A stretch of DNA of 12,817 nt from NCBI GenBank assembly GCA_944376955.1, contig CALWEB010000139.1, positions 1 to 12,817 of the forward strand, in the 5' to 3' direction. Origin of the DNA: an uncultured Agathobaculum sp. GTDB lineage: Bacteria; Bacillota; Clostridia; Oscillospirales; Butyricicoccaceae. This document shows, one piece after another, positions 6,054 through 12,817 of this stretch (its first letter is position 1; the number at the start of each line of letters is the position of its first letter). The position numbers and the translations under genes are program-made. The notes under the pieces were generated by a model. That model had not been told where the DNA came from and ran no database searches. It saw only the letters and a list, made by a program, of their open reading frames with translations.

Positions 6054-6551
6054 ATGTACGATGAACTGACCGCACAGGACATTGCAATGATGCAAAAGGA
6101 ACTCGACCACCGCAAGCTGGAACTGATGCCCGAACTGATTGAGGAGGTCAAGCGTACACGCGCCTTTGGCGACCTGAGCGAGAATTTTGAATACAAAGCC
6201 GCCAAGCAGGCGCAGAACCGCAACCGCAGCCGCATCCGCTATCTGGAGCGTATGATCAAGTCGGCGCGGGTGATTGAGGACCGCGCTGGAGTGGATGAGG
6301 TTGGCCTGTTTGACAAGGTGGAACTGTACTTTGAAGATGATGACGAAACCGAAACGATCCAAGTGGTGACCACCGTGCGTTGTGATCCCCTGCAGGGGCG
6401 TATCAGTAGGGAAGCGCCACTCGGCAAGGCCGTGCTTGGCAGGAAGCAGGGCGACCATGTGACCGTTACGACCGAAGATGGAGATACCTATACGGTCGTG
6501 ATCCGCTCCATCTGCAAGCAAGCGGATGACGGGACGGGTTCTATTCTGTAA
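6054..6551 (+). CDS. greA: Transcription elongation factor GreA family
   Basis: A cleavage factor that enters the RNA polymerase secondary channel and stimulates cutting of backtracked RNA. At 165 residues it is close to the usual size of about 158. The N-terminal coiled coil (about 8-80) carries the tip motif FGDLSENFEYKAAKQ (38-52), with acidic residues D40 and E43 that help hold the catalytic metal. The C-terminal globular domain includes a recognisable REAPLGKAVLGRKQGD stretch. The start at 6054 was chosen because GAGGGA (6041-6046) lies seven bases upstream and residues before it in the open frame are shadow sequence from nrdG. It converges on the GNAT gene across a shared terminator. 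Confidence 0.92.
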   Translation: MYDELTAQDIAMMQKELDHRKLELMPELIEEVKRTRAFGDLSENFEYKAAKQAQNRNRSRIRYLERMIKSARVIEDRAGVDEVGLFDKVELYFEDDDETETIQVVTTVRCDPLQGRISREAPLGKAVLGRKQGDHVTVTTEDGDTYTVVIRSICKQADDGTGSIL

Positions 6552-6555
6552 ACAG

Positions 6556-6593
6556 AAAAACAGCAGCCGGTTGTGCAATCGGCTGCTGTTTTT
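6556..6593. terminator. Bidirectional terminator between greA and the GNAT gene
   Basis: A 9-bp GC-rich stem (6561-6569 with 6580-6588) is extended by A-T pairs, with As on the left and Ts on the right. It can therefore end greA transcripts on the plus strand and GNAT transcripts on the minus strand. It lies at the very ends of both genes. Confidence 0.88.
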
Positions 6594-7196
6594 TTATGTT
6601 TGTGCAGGTGGTTGCGATGCAGGCTCTTCAGTATCCGCCGGCGTTGATTCAGCCTTGGCAGAAAAATCGTCCCGTTCAACTGCGCAGATCAAATGCGGTA
6701 CCTCTTTGCCGCGATAGCGTTTGGTGGTCTGGCCGACGGGTTTCATGCCGCAGGCCGCCGCGACGTGAAGCGAGGCGATGTTGTCCGGACGGATGAGAGC
6801 GAGCGCACGGGGCGCGTTCAGTTTGTCAAACGCGAAAGCGAGTGAAGCGCGGGCGCATTCGGTGCCATAGCCCTGTCCCCAAAGGTCGCGCCGTACGATA
6901 TAGCCCACCCCGATGGCGGTGTTTTCCGTATCCAGATGTTCCATCAGCGGCCCTGCCAACGCAAAGAGTTCGCCGGTCTCGCGGTCAAGGCCTGCAAAGT
7001 AGCCGCAGCCATCCTCGTGATAGCGGCGCAGCATGTCTGCAATCCAGTCGATTACCTCTTCGTAGGTAAAGCCATGTTCCCAGGCGTACATCGTCTGCGC
7101 ATCCTGCAAAATGGGGGCGACAAGGGAATAGTCGTCCGCGCGCAGGCGGCGGAAGCGCAGGCGCGTGGATTCCATTTCAAAATGCTGAATTTCCAT
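6594..7196 (-). CDS. GNAT family N-acetyltransferase (RimJ/RimL-like)
   Basis: A 200-residue acetyl-CoA-dependent acyltransferase of the GNAT fold, most like the RimJ/RimL-type group that acetylates protein N-termini or small amines. Visible features are the N-terminal strand TRLRFRRLRADD (11-22), the acetyl-CoA pyrophosphate loop RRDLWGQGYGTE (102-113), and NIASLHVAAACGM (139-151), typical of this group. The last 25 or so residues are a Pro/Ala/Glu-rich tail with no recognisable fold. The substrate cannot be told. The start at 7196 has AGGAG about nine bases upstream; an ATG seven codons further in is possible. It follows upp but is separated from it by a terminator. Confidence 0.85.
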   Translation of the reverse strand: MEIQHFEMESTRLRFRRLRADDYSLVAPILQDAQTMYAWEHGFTYEEVIDWIADMLRRYHEDGCGYFAGLDRETGELFALAGPLMEHLDTENTAIGVGYIVRRDLWGQGYGTECARASLAFAFDKLNAPRALALIRPDNIASLHVAAACGMKPVGQTTKRYRGKEVPHLICAVERDDFSAKAESTPADTEEPASQPPAQT

Positions 7197-7212
7197 TGAA
7201 GTTGCTCCTGTA

Positions 7213-7243
7213 AAAACGGTGCAGCACAAAGCCGCACCGTTTT
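7213..7243 (-). terminator. Terminator of the tsaE-tsaB-upp transcript
   Basis: A 10-bp perfect stem (7213-7222 with 7234-7243) with an 11-base loop gives a T-run at its 3' side on the minus strand. It lies 13 bases after the upp stop. The GNAT gene starts only 16 bases beyond, so read-through probably supplies it. Confidence 0.8.
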
Positions 7244-7255
7244 GCTGTTGTTGTT

Positions 7256-7885
7256 TTACTTGGTGCCGAAGATACGGTCACCGGCATCGCCCAGACCCGG
7301 GACGATATAGCCGTGATCGTTCAGTTTCTCATCAATGGCAGCCACGAAAATGTCAACGTCCGGATGTGCCTTCTGCACTGCCTCGATGCCTTCAGGGGCG
7401 GCAATCAGGTTCATCAGCTTAATGTGCTTGACGCCGCGGCGCTTGAGCCCGTCGATTGCGGCGATGGCCGAACCGCCGGTGGCCAGCATGGGGTCAAGCA
7501 GCAGCACATCGCGGTCTTCGATATCGCCAGGCATCTTGCAATAATACTCGATCGGCTGCAGCGTGTCCGGGTTGCGGTACAGGCCGATGTGACCCACCTT
7601 GGCAGCCGGGATCATTTCCAGCATACCTTCCACCATGCCGAGACCGGCACGCAGGATGGGCACCAGTGCGATTTTCTTGCCAGAGATCACATGCACGCGC
7701 GCATCCGCCAGCGGGGTCTCGATGGTGATTTCCTTGAGCGGCAGGTCACGGGTCGCCTCATAGCACATCAGCATGGCGATTTCGCGGGTGGCTTCGCGGA
7801 ATTCCTTTACACCAGTGGTTTTATCGCGCATCAGGCTGAGCTTATGCTTGATCAGCGGGTGATCCATTTCATGAACGGTAGCCAT
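7256..7885 (-). CDS. upp: Uracil phosphoribosyltransferase
   Basis: Converts uracil and PRPP to UMP and pyrophosphate in pyrimidine salvage; cytosolic. Its 209 residues are the exact usual length. The PRPP-binding loop VLLLDPMLATGGSA (127-140) and the uracil-binding region GYIVPGLGDAGDRIFGT (192-208) are complete, and PILRAGLGM (76-84) is present. The start at 7885 has AAAGGAG ten bases upstream. It lies 15 bp after tsaB on the same strand, so it is probably co-transcribed with the t6A genes. No attenuator or separate promoter is seen in this short gap. Confidence 0.97.
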   Translation of the reverse strand: MATVHEMDHPLIKHKLSLMRDKTTGVKEFREATREIAMLMCYEATRDLPLKEITIETPLADARVHVISGKKIALVPILRAGLGMVEGMLEMIPAAKVGHIGLYRNPDTLQPIEYYCKMPGDIEDRDVLLLDPMLATGGSAIAAIDGLKRRGVKHIKLMNLIAAPEGIEAVQKAHPDVDIFVAAIDEKLNDHGYIVPGLGDAGDRIFGTK

Positions 7886-7900
7886 AGTCGTTTGTCTCCT

Positions 7901-8614
7901 TTAATGTAGATTGGATGCATCGCCGGAAAGCCGTTTCATACGTTCGCGTTCGGCCTGCGGACGGCGCAGGTAAAAGGCGTCCAGCTCCTGTGGGGAGCTG
8001 GTTTTCCCTGCCAGTAATAACGGCAAAGCGGCAGCGGCAACCCCGTAACCGGTGGGGTAGCGCAGCTCGGGCGGTGCAAGGTGCAGGCCGGGACAAGTTT
8101 CCTTAAGGGTATTATAACATAGTTCGGCTCCGTCTCCAACCAGAAAATACGGCGTATTGCCGATTTCTTCTGCAAGGTCGGTCAGCTTGATGGCGCGGTC
8201 GTCACATAGGCGGTTCGGCAGGCCGTTTTCGATGGAAAACAGCGCGTTGTAAACCTGCCCCGCGCGCGCGTCCATCACGCAGCACAGGCGGCCGCCGAGC
8301 GCCCGAGCGCCCTGTGCCATTGCTTCCAGCGTGGATACGCCAATGCACGGCTTGTCCGCGCCGAGGGCCAACCCCTTGACCGTCGCCACGCCGATGCGCA
8401 CGCCGGTGAACGAGCCGGGGCCGTGCGCCACCGCAATGGCATCCATTTGGTCGATCGTCAGGCCGCAGTTTTGCAGCAGGCCCTCCACCATGGGCAGCAA
8501 CGTGCGCGAGTGGGTCAGGCCGCAGTTTTGAAAGGATTGTGCAATCAGTTTTTCATCCTCAGTCAGCGCAACCGATGCGCTGATGGCAGAGGACTCCAAC
8601 GCCAGAATTTTCAT
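7901..8614 (-). CDS. tsaB: tRNA threonylcarbamoyladenosine biosynthesis protein TsaB
   Basis: A member of the complex that puts threonylcarbamoyl on A37 of ANN-decoding tRNAs. TsaB is the inactive-kinase-fold partner that scaffolds TsaD and TsaE. The protein has 237 residues, starting MKILALESSA, with the family motif HGPGSFTGVRIG (64-75) and ASKHA-type N-terminal half. The ATG at 8614 overlaps the tsaE stop by four bases (ATGA), showing translational coupling. The partner tsaD is not in the window. Confidence 0.94.
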   Translation of the reverse strand: MKILALESSAISASVALTEDEKLIAQSFQNCGLTHSRTLLPMVEGLLQNCGLTIDQMDAIAVAHGPGSFTGVRIGVATVKGLALGADKPCIGVSTLEAMAQGARALGGRLCCVMDARAGQVYNALFSIENGLPNRLCDDRAIKLTDLAEEIGNTPYFLVGDGAELCYNTLKETCPGLHLAPPELRYPTGYGVAAAALPLLLAGKTSSPQELDAFYLRRPQAERERMKRLSGDASNLH

Positions 8615-9036
8615 TGGTCCACCTCCCCGGTGGTAATCTGCCGGTCATCCGGCGCGTTGCCGTATGCAATGTGTACGGTTTTATACCGCGCAGGCAGGAG
8701 ATCGGCTGCGTTTTCACTCCATTCAATCAGCACAATGCGGCTGCCGTCCAGATATTCTTCAAAGCCGATCTCGAACAGCGCTTCGCTGTCCAGAATGCGG
8801 TACAGGTCAAAATGCGCCACGCGGCCGCCGGGCGTATCGTATTCGTTGGCGATGGCGAAGGTTGGGCTGGTGACCCGTCCCTGATAGCCAAGGCCGCGCA
8901 GCACGCCGCGGGTGAACGCGGTTTTGCCTGCGCCGAGGTCGCCGGTGAACGCAATGACATCGCCCGGATGCAGCGATGCGGCATAGTCCGCGCCCAAGGC
9001 TTCGGTTTCCTCGGGCGAGTGGGTGATATAGTCCAT
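8611..9036 (-). CDS. tsaE: tRNA threonylcarbamoyladenosine biosynthesis ATPase TsaE
   Basis: The small P-loop ATPase of the t6A-forming complex, working with TsaB and TsaD. The protein has 141 residues. It carries Walker A GDLGAGKT (32-39), then SPTF (57-60), AHFDLYR (74-80) and LIEWSE (103-108), all typical. The start at 9036 was chosen over one 20 codons upstream because AAAGGTG lies just before it and the extra residues do not look like TsaE and would overlap the promoter at 9068-9096. It leads the tsaE-tsaB-upp transcript. Confidence 0.94.
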   Translation of the reverse strand: MDYITHSPEETEALGADYAASLHPGDVIAFTGDLGAGKTAFTRGVLRGLGYQGRVTSPTFAIANEYDTPGGRVAHFDLYRILDSEALFEIGFEEYLDGSRIVLIEWSENAADLLPARYKTVHIAYGNAPDDRQITTGEVDQ

Positions 9037-9067
9037 TGAAACACCTTTTCTTGTGGATTCTGGCTTT

Positions 9068-9096
9068 ATCATATCATGGAAGCAGATAAATAGCAA
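9068..9096 (-). promoter_or_regulatory. Promoter of tsaE-tsaB-upp
   Basis: On the minus strand TTGCTA (9096-9091) and TATGAT (9073-9068) are separated by 17 bp, about 30 bp before the tsaE start. It means the t6A genes can be transcribed independently of tcdA. Confidence 0.65.
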
Positions 9097-9107
9097 GGCG
9101 CGCGCGG

Positions 9108-9824
9108 TTATGGCTGCATTCCGGCAGTCAGCGCCTTGATGACTTCACCCGCAAGGATCATGCCGGCGACCGGCGGTACAAAGGACACGCTGCCGGGTAC
9201 GGCGCGGCCTGCGGTGCCTTTCTGCTCGCCCGAGGGCAGGGGCGTGCGCGGCTCTTCCTTGGAATAAACCACCTTGAGGCGACGGATGCGGCGTTTTTTG
9301 CATTCCAGCCGGATGACACGCGCGAGCGGGCAGACCGAGGTTTTATAGATGTCCGCAACTTCAAAACGCGTCGGGTCAAGTTTGTTGCCTGTGCCCATCG
9401 AGCAGATGAGCGGCACGCCCAGCCGGTCGCATTCGCTGATCAGTTGCAGCTTGGCGGTGACCGTGTCGATCGCGTCAATCACATAGTCGAATTGCGCAAG
9501 GTCGAGTGTGCTGTCCGGCGTATAGAACTCCTGCAGCGCGTGTACGGTGCAGCGCGGGTTGATGTCTGCGATACGCGCGCGCATGACCTCGACCTTGGCC
9601 TGGCCGGTGGTGGAGGCCAGCGCAATCAGTTGACGGTTGCGGTTGGTCAGCGAGACTGTGTCATTGTCAATCAGGGTCAGCGCACCGACACCCGCGCGGG
9701 CCAGCGCCTCACATGCGAACGACCCCACGCCGCCGATGCCGAACACTGCGACATGCGACGCGGCGAGTTTTTGCAGTGCATCCGCGCCCAGCAGCAGTTC
9801 TTCCCGGGAAAATTCATGCAGCAT
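9108..9824 (-). CDS. tcdA: tRNA threonylcarbamoyladenosine dehydratase (TcdA/CsdL, ThiF-like)
   Basis: An E1-like enzyme that uses ATP to cyclise t6A37 of tRNA to ct6A. The protein has 238 residues, shorter than the E. coli enzyme (about 268). It begins with FSREELLLG (5-13). The nucleotide-binding GIGGVGS (29-35), LIDNDTVSLTNRNRQ (51-65) and the DYVIDAID segment (113-120) are present, as is the C-terminal SFVPPVAGMILAGEVIKAL. The ThiF/MoeB family is broad, but the FSREELLLG start and overall pattern fit the TcdA subgroup. AGAGAGG lies eight bases before the start. It is next to tsaE and tsaB, which make its substrate, strongly supporting the call. Confidence 0.9.
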   Translation of the reverse strand: MLHEFSREELLLGADALQKLAASHVAVFGIGGVGSFACEALARAGVGALTLIDNDTVSLTNRNRQLIALASTTGQAKVEVMRARIADINPRCTVHALQEFYTPDSTLDLAQFDYVIDAIDTVTAKLQLISECDRLGVPLICSMGTGNKLDPTRFEVADIYKTSVCPLARVIRLECKKRRIRRLKVVYSKEEPRTPLPSGEQKGTAGRAVPGSVSFVPPVAGMILAGEVIKALTAGMQP

Positions 9825-9854
9825 AAAGCAAACCTCTCTTTTAGGGATGAAAAG

Positions 9855-9883
9855 AGTATATCACAACGAGGGTATCCGTACAA
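9855..9883 (-). promoter_or_regulatory. Promoter of tcdA
   Basis: On the minus strand TTGTAC (9883-9878) and TATACT (9860-9855) are 17 bp apart, about 30 bp before the tcdA start codon. It lies downstream of the tRNA terminator, so tcdA is expected to be transcribed on its own. Confidence 0.7.
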
Positions 9884-9914
9884 GCGGTAGGGAATGGGAA
9901 AGGGGCGGGGCTCT

Positions 9915-9957
9915 TTTCTAAAAAAGAAAGCGCCTGTCATAGACAAGCGCTTTCTTT
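9915..9957 (-). terminator. Terminator of the tRNA-Phe/tRNA-Gly transcript
   Basis: An 11-bp perfect stem (9923-9933 with 9947-9957) has an inner four-pair extension in the loop. Read on the minus strand it is followed by a T-rich run. It starts three bases after the CCA end of tRNA-Gly. Confidence 0.88.
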
Positions 9958-9959
9958 GT

Positions 9960-10035
9960 TGGAGCGGCTGACGAGGCTCGAACTCGCTACCTCCACCTTG
10001 GCAAGGTGGCGCTCTACCAGATGAGCTACAGCCGC
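9960..10035 (-). tRNA. tRNA-Gly (anticodon GCC)
   Basis: A 76-nt cloverleaf with encoded CCA (9962-9960). The acceptor stem is GCGGCTG with CAGCCGC, the discriminator is U, the T-arm has the GTTCGAG loop, and the anticodon stem CCACC/GGTGG encloses TTGCCAA, giving anticodon GCC. No CCA addition is needed. Confidence 0.96.
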
Positions 10036-10077
10036 GTATTGAATTTGTCGTGCTGGGAAAATTCTAAGCGGAATGAT

Positions 10078-10110
10078 TTCAAGAAATATTGCATTCAAGA
10101 AATATTGCAT
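10078..10110. repeat. 16-bp perfect tandem repeat between the tRNAs
   Basis: The unit TCAAGAAATATTGCAT occurs twice in succession (10079-10094 and 10095-10110), and the period extends one base to the left. It lies in the 91-bp spacer between the two tRNAs and would be transcribed in the precursor. It is probably a local slippage duplication. Confidence 0.9.
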
Positions 10111-10126
10111 TGTATTGATCAGAAAA

Positions 10127-10202
10127 TGGTGCCTCCGGGCGGAATCGAACCACCGACACGGGGATTTTCAGTCCCCTGCTCTACCGACTGAGCTACAGAG
10201 GC
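10127..10202 (-). tRNA. tRNA-Phe (anticodon GAA)
   Basis: A 76-nt cloverleaf with encoded CCA (10129-10127). The acceptor stem is GCCTCTG with CGGAGGC (one G-U pair), the discriminator is A, and the anticodon stem GGGGA/TCCCC encloses CTGAAAA, giving anticodon GAA. It is first in a two-tRNA transcript. Confidence 0.96.
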
Positions 10203-10220
10203 ATTCACAGCACGAGATAT

Positions 10221-10249
10221 AGTATAGTCGAATTGTGGAGAAAAGTCAA
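10221..10249 (-). promoter_or_regulatory. Promoter of the tRNA-Phe/tRNA-Gly unit
   Basis: On the minus strand TTGACT (10249-10244) and TATACT (10226-10221) are exactly 17 bp apart and close upstream of tRNA-Phe. Both hexamers have one mismatch to consensus, as expected for a strong stable-RNA promoter. Confidence 0.85.
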
Positions 10250-10275
10250 CCATAAATTTTCCTTTTTTCCATTGG

Positions 10276-10305
10276 TTGCGCAAGGATGCACGAACATGGT
10301 ATGAT
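10276..10305 (+). promoter_or_regulatory. Promoter of addB
   Basis: TTGCGC (10276-10281) and TATGAT (10300-10305) are 18 bp apart, divergent from the tRNA promoter about 30 bp away. The addB start is 25 bp downstream, preceded by AAAGGAG (10316-10322). Confidence 0.6.
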
Positions 10306-10330
10306 ACACACAGCGAAAGGAGCGTGCATC

Positions 10331-12817
10331 ATGCGCATTTGGACGGGCCGCGCGGCAAGCGGCAAAACCACGGCAATTCTGCGGGAAATTGCGGATGCCT
10401 GCCGGAAAGGGGAGGGCAAACAGGTCCTGTTGGTTCCGGAATTGAACTCGCATCAGATGGAACGTCGGCTGGCTGAGGCGACCCAAAACCGCGGCGCGCG
10501 CACAGCGGAAGTACTGACCTTCTCGCGCTTGGCTGACCGTGTTTTTTCCGAGGTGGGGGGACTGGCGCAGCAGATGCTGACCCCGGCGGGGCAGCTGTTG
10601 ACCTTGCAGGAGGCGGCGCGCCGTGTGCAGGGGGGGCTTTCGGTTTGGGGCGGCCTTGCGGACAAGCCGGACTTGCTGCGCGAGACGCTGCGGCTGGTGG
10701 ACGAGTGCAAAACCTGTGCGGTTTCGCCCCAAATGCTGTTTGAGGCCGCACAGGAGAGCGAGGATGCGGCGCTTTCTGCCAAGCTGTCCGATCTGGCGCA
10801 GCTGCTGACAGCTTATGAGCGCCTTTGTGAGCAGTCGCTGCCCGACCCGCGTGACCGTCTGACCCATCTGCGCGACCGCTTGCCAGAAAGCCATGTGCTG
10901 GCCGGCGCTCAGGTCTATCTGGATGGTTTCCTCGGCTTTACCGCGCAGGAACTGGCCGTGGTGGAAGCCATGCTCGCTGCGGGCGTGCCGTTATCGGCGG
11001 CGGTAACCTGCGACCCGGCGCAGCCCGAGGTGTTTGTGACCGGCTGCAAAACAGTCAAGACGCTGACCCGTATGGCAAAGCGGCACAATCAGTCGGTGGA
11101 GCGGATGGAATTGGGCGCTGGCCGTCTGTCCCGTCCGGCGGGGCTTGCCGCGGTGGAAGCCGAAAGCCTGCTGCCGGTGCGCGGGGTGCATGAAGGTGTG
11201 TGCGAGGGCGTGCGTTTGTATGCGGCGGCTTCTCCCTTTGACGAGTGCGAGCACGCGGCGGCTTACATCCGGCGCAAGGTGCGCGACGAGGGGGCGCGCT
11301 ATCGGGATTTTGTGGTCACGGCGCGGGACATTGAGCCGTACAGCGCATTTCTCGCAATGGCGATGGCGCGGTACGATGTGCCGGTGTTTCTTGCGGAAAA
11401 GCCCGACCTGCTTTCCCGCCCGCCGATGGCGCTGGTAATGGGCGCACTTGAGGCGGTGCGCACAGGCTTCCGGTACGAGGAGATGTTTTCCTGCCTGAAA
11501 ACCGGTCTGGTCAGCCTGACGCGCGACGAGGTGGACCGGCTGGAAAACTATGTGTTGACGTGGAACATCCGTGGCAGCGCGTGGGAGCGTGACTGGACCG
11601 AGCATCCGGATGGGTACGGTTTGCCTATTGACACGCGTGTACGCGCCGAGCTGGCCGAATTGAACGCGCTGCGCGCGCGGGCGATTGCGCCGTTTTCCGC
11701 CTTGCGCGAGCGCTTGAAAGGCGAAAAACCCGCTGCTGATTGTGTGCGCGCATTATATGATTTTCTGCTTGCGGTGGACGCGCCGCAGCGCATGGCTGAC
11801 CGTGCCGCCGCGCACGAGCAGGCGGGACGCTTGCAGCTGGCAGACGAGTACCGGCAACTGTGGGAGATTTTGGTCTCTGCGATGGAACAGTTCGCGTGGG
11901 TGTGCGGGGAGACGCCGCTCACCGCCGAGCGGTTTGCGCAGCTGTTCCGGTTGGTGCTGGGGGAGTATGACGTCGGCTCGATCCCGGTTTCGCTCGACCG
12001 CGTTACCTGCGGCAATATCGAGCGCGTGTGCGGTGAAACGGTTCAATATGTGATCCTGCTCGGTGTCAATGATGGGCTGATCCCCAAAACGACGGCTTCC
12101 ACCTCGCTGCTGAGTGATCTGGATCGGGATAAGCTGGACGCGCTGGGGGTGGAACTAAAAGCCTACGGCGCAGAGCGGCTGCTCATGGAGCAGGAAACGA
12201 TGTACTGCGCGCTGGCGTGCCCCTCCGAGGAGTTGCTGCTGTCCTACCACACGGCGGATGCCGCGGGTGGGGAAACGCGGCCTTCGTATTTCGTGGGCAC
12301 GGTGCGCAGTCTGCTGCCTGCAGTACCGCTGGAAACCCATCAGGCGCAGACCGTGCGCGACCGCTTGCAGGCGGAGCGTCCGGCGGTCGAGTTGGCGTGC
12401 GCCTATCTGTCGGGTGACCGTTCGCCCGCCGTGCGCGCCGCCTATGACTTTTATCAGGATGATGAACGGGTGCATCGCGCAGCGGCGCAACGCCGCGGGC
12501 GCGGCCCGCTGGAAAATCTGCACACGATTGAAGGGTTATACGGCAAGCGTCTCAACCTGACCGCGTCGCGCGTGGATACGTTTTATTCCTGCCGCTTTGC
12601 GTTTTTTATGCAGTACGGCCTCAAAGCTAAGCCGCGCAAGGTGGCGCGGTTTGACGCGCTGGAGACCGGTACTTTCCTGCATTATGTGCTGGAACATGCG
12701 CTGACCGAGCTGGGCAAAACCGAGGGCGGTGCAGCAGCCGCCGACGAGGCAACGGTCCGGCGCGTGTGCCGCGCGGTCGTGCGGCAATATGTGCGCGAGG
12801 AACTGGGTGGGCTGGAA
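10331..12817 (+). CDS. addB: ATP-dependent helicase/nuclease subunit AddB (3' end outside the window)
   Basis: Subunit B of the AddAB enzyme, which resects double-strand breaks to Chi sites for RecA-dependent repair, the Firmicute counterpart of RecBCD. The 829 residues present are open to the window edge; full AddB proteins are about 1,150. The Walker A TGRAASGKT (5-13) is at the N-terminus, followed by LLVPEL (33-38), as in AddB. A helicase-like middle contains YVILLGVNDGLIPKT, and LTASRVDTFYSCRFAFFMQYG carries C754, which fits the first cysteine of the iron-sulphur cluster of the AddB nuclease domain. The other three cysteines and the nuclease catalytic residues should lie beyond the window. 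AAAGGAG stands eight bases before the start. addA is expected downstream. Confidence 0.93.
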   Translation, partial: MRIWTGRAASGKTTAILREIADACRKGEGKQVLLVPELNSHQMERRLAEATQNRGARTAEVLTFSRLADRVFSEVGGLAQQMLTPAGQLLTLQEAARRVQGGLSVWGGLADKPDLLRETLRLVDECKTCAVSPQMLFEAAQESEDAALSAKLSDLAQLLTAYERLCEQSLPDPRDRLTHLRDRLPESHVLAGAQVYLDGFLGFTAQELAVVEAMLAAGVPLSAAVTCDPAQPEVFVTGCKTVKTLTRMAKRHNQSVERMELGAGRLSRPAGLAAVEAESLLPVRGVHEGVCEGVRLYAAASPFDECEHAAAYIRRKVRDEGARYRDFVVTARDIEPYSAFLAMAMARYDVPVFLAEKPDLLSRPPMALVMGALEAVRTGFRYEEMFSCLKTGLVSLTRDEVDRLENYVLTWNIRGSAWERDWTEHPDGYGLPIDTRVRAELAELNALRARAIAPFSALRERLKGEKPAADCVRALYDFLLAVDAPQRMADRAAAHEQAGRLQLADEYRQLWEILVSAMEQFAWVCGETPLTAERFAQLFRLVLGEYDVGSIPVSLDRVTCGNIERVCGETVQYVILLGVNDGLIPKTTASTSLLSDLDRDKLDALGVELKAYGAERLLMEQETMYCALACPSEELLLSYHTADAAGGETRPSYFVGTVRSLLPAVPLETHQAQTVRDRLQAERPAVELACAYLSGDRSPAVRAAYDFYQDDERVHRAAAQRRGRGPLENLHTIEGLYGKRLNLTASRVDTFYSCRFAFFMQYGLKAKPRKVARFDALETGTFLHYVLEHALTELGKTEGGAAAADEATVRRVCRAVVRQYVREELGGLE

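Noticed and set aside
10006..10191. Plus-strand open frame of 61 codons
   Set aside because: It lies across the antisense of both tRNA genes and their spacer.
10205..11605. Several minus-strand open frames of 100-230 codons over addB
   Set aside because: They are antisense shadows in GC-rich coding sequence. addB itself is continuous from 10331 to the window edge with clear family motifs.

Overview
This window looks like chromosomal DNA of an anaerobic, moderately GC-rich Firmicute, probably class Clostridia in the Oscillospirales/Ruminococcaceae sense. That placement is inferred from the oxygen-sensitive class III ribonucleotide reductase, the AddB nuclease, strong Firmicute-type Shine-Dalgarno sites and sigma-A promoters, and the protein flavour. 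No rRNA long enough for firm placement is present. Eleven protein genes (the last cut by the window edge), one 5S rRNA and two tRNAs are supported. No insertion sequence, prophage or CRISPR array is visible.

Layout. Positions 10-157 hold the end of an rRNA operon (5S rRNA and a terminator). Positions 205-2518 hold a two-gene operon: a DUF1538 membrane protein, then an overlapping gene for a protein with two PII-like domains, then a strong terminator. Positions 2519-2911 are a gene-free regulatory region with a cluster of DnaA-box-like 9-mers, NrdR-box-like palindromes and a near-consensus promoter. Positions 2912-6000 hold the class III ribonucleotide reductase operon: nrdD, a very small gene carrying the glycyl-radical motif, nrdG, and a terminator. 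greA follows (6054-6551) and converges on the minus-strand block across a terminator that can work in both directions.

Minus-strand block, in order of transcription: tRNA-Phe and tRNA-Gly (10202 down to 9960, with promoter and terminator), tcdA, then tsaE-tsaB-upp from their own promoter, a terminator, and a GNAT acetyltransferase. addB begins at 10331 on the plus strand, divergent from the tRNAs, and runs off the right edge.

How the genes work together. nrdD, the small radical-domain gene and nrdG together would make and activate the anaerobic reductase that supplies dNTPs, and upstream sites suggest control by NrdR and possibly by the replication initiator DnaA. tsaB and tsaE belong to the tRNA t6A pathway and tcdA converts t6A to its cyclic form, so three tRNA A37 modification genes are neighbours. 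upp salvages uracil.

The most notable observation is that the glycyl-radical motif expected at the C-terminus of NrdD is encoded on a separate ORF of about 56 codons with its own ribosome binding site. This suggests a two-polypeptide NrdD. The second is the DnaA-box cluster in front of this operon.
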